Shown one piece after another: positions 6,380 through 9,110 of a DNA stretch of 9,110 nt. A program made the translations under genes and the position numbers. Source of the stretch: Pseudomonadota bacterium (GTDB lineage: Bacteria > Pseudomonadota > Gammaproteobacteria > Acidiferrobacterales > UBA6901). The notes beneath the pieces are model-generated. The model was given only the letters and a program-made list of their open reading frames with translations. It was not told where the DNA came from and ran no database searches. Numbering within the stretch: the stretch's first letter is position 1; every line of letters starts with the position of its first letter. The DNA lies in NCBI GenBank assembly GCA_021785795.1, contig JAJYEK010000145.1, positions 1 to 9,110 on the forward strand, written 5' to 3'.

Positions 6380-6412
6380 GAACGCAGCAGGCGGATTTCC
6401 CGCACTACGCTC
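6380..6412 (-). ncRNA. Group II intron domain V
   Basis: The minus strand folds into the classic domain V. A 9-bp lower stem pairs GAGCGTAGT with GCTGCGTTC and includes the AGC catalytic triad. A 2-nt CT bulge on the 3' side follows, then a 4-bp upper stem GCGG/CCGC capped by GAAAT. The sequence differs from the commoner GAGCCGGATGCGG form, but pairing is preserved in every position (three or four as G-U). It is 33 nt. This supports descent from a functional ribozyme. Confidence 0.75.
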
Positions 6413-6757
6413 TCGGACAAGACATCAGGCGATTCCACGGCAGGTCGCGGGTGCGCCGCCTCAGATGTACCAGCCTCAACTGCTCATAGAGGTAGGCATG
6501 AGTGAAGCGGCTTCGCCCACTGGTTCGCACCTTGTGCTTCCAGCACAGCCACTTGCGCAGCCGAGTCACAGTGTAGGCGTCAATCGCTTCATATGACTTG
6601 CTGACCGGACCCAGACAGAAGTAGTTGGCCCAGCCAGCGAGCTGCCGATTGATGCGTTGCACCATTGCCTCGTCTGTCAGCCACAGCCACCGCCGGTCGA
6701 TAGTCTCGTGCATCGCGGTAACGATGCGCGAGAGGCTTTTCTTCGAGGGGCGCGTAC
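6405..6757 (-). pseudogene. ltrA: Group II intron maturase, C-terminal fragment (domain X)
   Basis: About 117 codons remain. They begin TRPSKKSLSRIVTAMHETIDRR and continue with the maturase-X signatures INRQLAGWANYFCLG, RLRKWLCWKHKVR and [20 protein letters not shown] full protein would be about 400-550 aa and would begin with reverse-transcriptase motifs including YADD, none of which are present here. The reading frame is closed upstream by a TGA at about 6768-6770. The usual end of these proteins is just after TRDLPW. Here the frame runs on into domain V and stops at a TAG (6405-6407) inside it. The fragment cannot support retromobility. It could at most keep RNA-binding function, and expression is unlikely. 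Confidence 0.85.
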
Positions 6758-6838
6758 ATGAAGCGGCTCATCCGTGTCTCCGATAGCGTGGCGTTGGCTC
6801 GATTTTACCCGATGGCGGAGGGAAAGTCCGACAGGCTG

Positions 6839-7324
6839 CTAGGCCCGGTCCGGGGTGGCGTGCCCCAGGCCATCGGGTTGGGCGTAGAGGCGGATGGCGA
6901 ACCGTACCCGCCCGAGATTGCGCACATCCCGGCGTACCTTGGCGAGCTTGGCATCGATCGCGCAGACGTGGTCGATCTCCCAATCCCTCGCGTATTGGGC
7001 CAGGGTCGGCTTCGGGTACCGAAGCCCAGATCCTTTCTTGATACTGATGTAGCGTTGTTTGGCTTCCCCCTTCTTCGTCCGGCGCAATTCATAGGCGTAC
7101 CACTCCACTTGAAATGCGCCCCCGTCCCGTTTATGCACCCTGAGCGCCAAGCGACTCTGTTCCGTGGCTTTGCGGGACTGGTTCTCTTTCGTCCGCCACT
7201 CCCAATACCGGTCGACGATGGCCATGGCTTCCTCTTGCAGCCTGTTCATTTCCTGCTCGGTCCGGGTGAGGATGTGCTCGGCCAACGTCTCATTTATCGT
7301 CATGGTTGCGCTCTCGTTGTTCAT
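6839..7324 (-). CDS. MobI-like conjugation accessory protein (tentative)
   Basis: A 161-aa soluble, charged protein. The N-terminal half is helical (TEQEMNRLQEEAMAIVDRYW), then comes a strand-rich core (SRLALRVHKRDGGAFQVEWY, then YISIKKGSGLRYP), and it ends with a basic stretch (AKLAKVRRDVRNLGRVRFAI). The order of a helical lead, an LRVxxxGGxxxxEWY strand and a conserved KGxGxxYP turn recalls the MobI proteins of SXT/R391-type integrative elements, which are needed for transfer from a nearby oriT. This is recalled pattern, not a search result. The ATG at 7324 was chosen because AGGG lies 8 bases upstream; a TTG at 7360 would add 12 residues. The neighbouring repeat-rich non-coding region, upstream of the gene as in SXT, supports the idea. 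If it is not MobI, it is a conserved accessory protein of unknown role. Confidence 0.45.
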   Translation of the reverse strand: MNNESATMTINETLAEHILTRTEQEMNRLQEEAMAIVDRYWEWRTKENQSRKATEQSRLALRVHKRDGGAFQVEWYAYELRRTKKGEAKQRYISIKKGSGLRYPKPTLAQYARDWEIDHVCAIDAKLAKVRRDVRNLGRVRFAIRLYAQPDGLGHATPDRA

Positions 7325-7374
7325 TTTTGTGCCCTGATTTTTCTGGGTGGAGTTTGCCAAAGGTTCTATTCACT

Positions 7375-7986
7375 GTGGCAAATCCCACCCCCTGCCCACA
7401 GATAGCGCCGCGCGACCCCCATTGGGGCTTACCAACATCCGTCCCCGCGGTTGTCTCTAGGCCCTGCTTACCACTATGACCACAGTCGCGCTACCCTATT
7501 GATCGTCATTCCATTTTTGACGATCAGGGCCAGATTCTCCTGAAGGTCTTGCCACTGATGACACTTCCGCGTTCGAAAAATCGGGTTGCCACCATGCATG
7601 GTGGCAAACCCTCACGCCGTGGTTGGTGGCCGGCGCCTGCCTCCGGCCCGCTTTTTCCCTGTTTCATCAATGCGTTCGGATTGCCGCGCGATCCGGATGT
7701 CTATCAGTGGTAAAAAGGCCGCTATAGTGGTAAACCCTTCCGATTCCTATCGGTCTTACCACAGATACCGCGACCGATCCGAAAACCGCTTTTACCACCA
7801 TGCCCAACCTGCTGTTCCTGCGTATGTTTCTTTGAGTTACCACGCATACGGTTACCACTGATGCGGCCCTGATCTGTGGTAAACCCATATCACCTTCACC
7901 CTGTTTCACTCTACTTGCCTCGCTGCAAACTCATTGCGATACAGCGCGTTATAGCGTTCGGACCGATCTCGCTCTCTCAGTGGTAG
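7375..7986. repeat. GTGGTAA / TTACCAC repeat array, candidate oriT or multi-site operator region
   Basis: The region upstream of the MobI-like gene has no convincing gene. It holds eight exact heptamers: GTGGTAA at 7707, 7727 and 7876, and its complement TTACCAC at 7468, 7756, 7792, 7837 and 7852. Variants are GTGGCAA at 7375, a TTGCCAC/GTGGCAA pair at 7586/7601, and GTGGTAG at 7980. Several continue as AAACCC. In both strands of ~600 bases far less than one copy is expected by chance. Spacings of 15, 20, 36 and 45 bp are not strictly periodic. They are probably binding sites for one protein. A transfer origin, a replication/partition control site or a phage-type operator are the main possibilities. 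Confidence 0.6.
7586..7607. repeat. 22-bp perfect palindrome
   Basis: The half-site TTGCCACCATG is followed directly by its exact reverse complement, centred on the ATGCAT at 7594-7599. With a one-base offset the symmetry extends outward to GGG (7583-7585) and CCC (7609-7611). Each arm contains the GTGGCAA variant of the array heptamer. It could be a dimeric repressor operator or, as a cruciform, a relaxase or Rep recognition hairpin. Confidence 0.7.
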
Positions 7987-8337
7987 AACGTCGCCGCGTG
8001 GTCCTGGGTCGATTCTAGCCGACGTCGTGAGCACAGCGTTGATCGAATGCTGCAGTAAAACTACGCGCATTCAATCAACGATTGTGCGCCGGCCCTCGCG
8101 ATGCGGGACTGGACATCCAAGTCGCACTCGCGCACTCGGTCTCGGCGCACCCGTTGTGCCTGCGCACCTGCTGCGGCACGCCGCGGCCGCGCCTCTCCAT
8201 CGAGCGGCACGCATTTCCGATGCGTGCCAGACGCTCGATACGCAATGGCTCAACGGCGTCTCGGACGTCCTTGCAGGTGGCCTTACGAGCCACCCGCCCG
8301 GACCCTACGCCTGCCGCGGACTACGCGCCCGCGCTTC
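7987..8337. other. Stretch without a supported gene
   Basis: Several overlapping Arg/Pro/Ala-rich frames are open here on both strands (for example 8082-8381), but none has a ribosome site, a recognisable motif or a normal composition. They look like GC-rich chance frames. A short tRNA-like piece lies at its left edge (7970-8022) and is described among the findings. I see no other signal. Confidence 0.4.
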
Positions 8338-8391
8338 GCTTATATGAACGCCCCCCAGTTTGCAAGGTGATGCCAGTGTGATGTTCAACAG

Positions 8392-8505
8392 GATATCGGC
8401 TGCAGTCTTATATCCGGCCTTGTCGTGCAGGCCGAATCACTCGCCTGCGGGCCCTGATGGAATTCGCCGAGAACGTCCTCATCTCCGTGGCGCGCTTTAA
8501 AGCGC
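8392..8505 (-). ncRNA. Structured 3' non-coding region of the IS110 element, possible bridge-type RNA
   Basis: Between the transposase stop and the inferred element end lie several hairpins: GATAT/ATATC arms (8392-8414), GGCCT/AGGCC arms with an 8-nt loop (8416-8433), and a 14-bp perfect palindrome GCGCTTTAAAGCGC (8492-8505). In the IS1111 group the guide RNA is encoded downstream of the transposase, whereas in the IS110 group it lies upstream. A long structured tail therefore fits the IS1111 arrangement. The open frame at 8385-8576 is probably incidental. Guide loops cannot be assigned without the target sequence. Confidence 0.3.
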
Positions 8506-8597
8506 AGAGCGAAGCCCAGGTTTGCGTTCTCGCGGTCCGACCTGTTGTGCCATCCTCTATTCATCGACCTCCGCAACCGTTTGACGGTTTTCTTCGT

Positions 8598-9110
8598 TCA
8601 AATTGGATTGACCACCTGTACTGGTCGTGCGCTGACATAGTCTCGCTGATACGTCCACCCGTGCGAGAGCATCGCCCAGGCGGTTCGCGCGATCTTGTTG
8701 GCCAACGCGACGACCGCCACGTTGTGCGGCTGCCGCCTCGTGATGCCCTCGACCCAGGCGCCTGGCTCCTTGACGTTGATCAGCACCGACCGCGCGCCAT
8801 GGATCAGCAGCCCCCGCAGATAGATATCACCGCGTTTACTGATGTGGCCGAGCTCGAGATGGCCGCCGGTACCCCGCTGACGGGGCACGAGCCCGAGAAA
8901 AGCCGCGAATTCGCGACCCGACTTGAAAGTCCCTGGATCACCCATCGTGGCGACCAATGCCGTCGAGGTGAGCAGGCCGATACCCGGGATGTCGGCAATT
9001 GCGCTGGCGCTCTCGCTTTGTTGCTGCCAGCGCTTGATGCGTTGTTCGATCGATCGAATCTCCTGATCGAGCGTCTTCAATCGCGCCAGCTGCTCGTTGA
9101 CCGCTTCCAA
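8598..9110 (-). CDS. IS110-family transposase, C-terminal part (partial at window edge)
   Basis: 170 residues are visible. A coiled-coil-like lead (EQLARLKTLDQEIRSIEQRI) is followed by the Transposase_20 (IS116/IS110/IS902) domain: IADIPGIGLLTSTALVATMG, then GTFKSGREFAAFLGLVPRQ, GGHLELGHISKRGD and YLRGLLIHGARS. The Ser in FKSGREF (S64 of the visible part) is the conserved C-terminal catalytic serine of this family. The N-terminal RuvC-like DEDD domain lies beyond 9110, so the true start cannot be seen. The protein ends QVVNPI and stops at TGA (complement of 8598-8600). These enzymes recombine DNA under direction of a bridge RNA in the best-studied members. Confidence 0.92.
   Translation of the reverse strand: MEAVNEQLARLKTLDQEIRSIEQRIKRWQQQSESASAIADIPGIGLLTSTALVATMGDPGTFKSGREFAAFLGLVPRQRGTGGHLELGHISKRGDIYLRGLLIHGARSVLINVKEPGAWVEGITRRQPHNVAVVALANKIARTAWAMLSHGWTYQRDYVSARPVQVVNPI

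Larger units (their letters stand above)
6266..6757 (-). mobile_element. 5'-truncated group II intron remnant
   Basis: Reading on the minus strand, the remnant contains the C-terminal part of an intron-encoded maturase, then domain V, then a conserved 3' segment ending near CTCGACTCTAC (about 6266). The reverse-transcriptase catalytic domain and the intron RNA domains I-III are absent upstream: similarity starts abruptly at TRPSKK (about 6757), just after an in-frame TGA. Loss of the 5' part with the 3' end retained is what incomplete reverse transcription during retrohoming produces, although deletion by a neighbouring insertion is equally possible. The 3' end lies about 20 bp from the IS5 element. 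Confidence 0.75.
8338..9110 (-). mobile_element. IS110/IS1111-family element, 3' part (continues past the window)
   Basis: The element comprises the transposase C-terminus plus about 260 bp of downstream non-coding sequence. On the minus strand this runs to a terminal-looking segment (CACCTTGCAAACTGG, then GCGTTCATATA) close to 8338. I recall similar sequences from the ends of IS110-type elements. The group has no classic terminal inverted repeats and makes no target duplication, so the end is approximate. The other end, with the N-terminal catalytic domain, is outside the window. Confidence 0.55.

Noticed and set aside
6758..7405. 215-codon plus-strand frame opposite the MobI-like gene
   Set aside because: Pro/Leu-rich antisense frame without a ribosome site; the minus-strand frame has a more natural composition and a ribosome site.
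7375..7986. CRISPR array
   Set aside because: The repeat unit is only 7 bp, occurs in both orientations and has irregular spacing; there are no cas genes.
8082..8381. Arg/Pro-rich open frames downstream of the repeat array
   Set aside because: Three overlapping frames of similar length on the same DNA, no ribosome site and no recognisable motif.

Overview
The window is GC-rich proteobacterial DNA. It is probably from a gamma-, beta- or acidithiobacillus-like lineage, judging by the ars gene types and the insertion sequences. It reads as an accessory island: an arsenic-resistance cluster on the left and a patchwork of mobile-element pieces on the right. No core housekeeping gene is visible.

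Left half (1-4812), arsenic module. A thioredoxin-type arsenate reductase gene (minus strand, cut by the window edge and apparently frameshifted) is divergent from arsR. The 84-bp space between them holds a near-consensus sigma70 promoter for arsR, which starts almost on the arsR ATG (probably leaderless), and three copies of an ATATAT-ACGG element that are likely operators. Downstream of arsR lie a decayed thioredoxin-like remnant and then a tight co-directional set. This set is arsD fused to an AhpD/CMD-like domain, a full two-domain arsA, a 70-aa HMA-like protein with a vicinal Cys pair, an OsmC-like protein, an amber-interrupted unrecognised reading frame, and a second, intact arsC. ArsA normally energises an efflux permease (ArsB or Acr3), and ArsD and the small thiol proteins would deliver As(III) to it. 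No permease is present in the window, so it must lie elsewhere or be lost.

Right half (4813-9110), mobile patchwork. In order there is the end of an IS with a truncated transposase start, an apparently complete IS5-family element, and a 5'-truncated group II intron remnant (maturase C-terminus, a recognisable domain V and the 3' end). These are followed by a conserved gene resembling the conjugation protein MobI, and a ~600-bp non-coding region packed with GTGGTAA/TTACCAC repeats and a 22-bp palindrome, a candidate oriT or other multi-site control region. After a stretch without convincing genes (about 7990-8337), the window ends inside an IS110/IS1111-family element. Its long structured 3' non-coding end may encode a bridge-type RNA.

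Together the layout suggests an arsenic-resistance island carried by, or decaying within, an integrative/conjugative element. The arsenic module is richer than usual in Cys-based accessory domains (CMD, HMA-like, OsmC, thioredoxin remnant).
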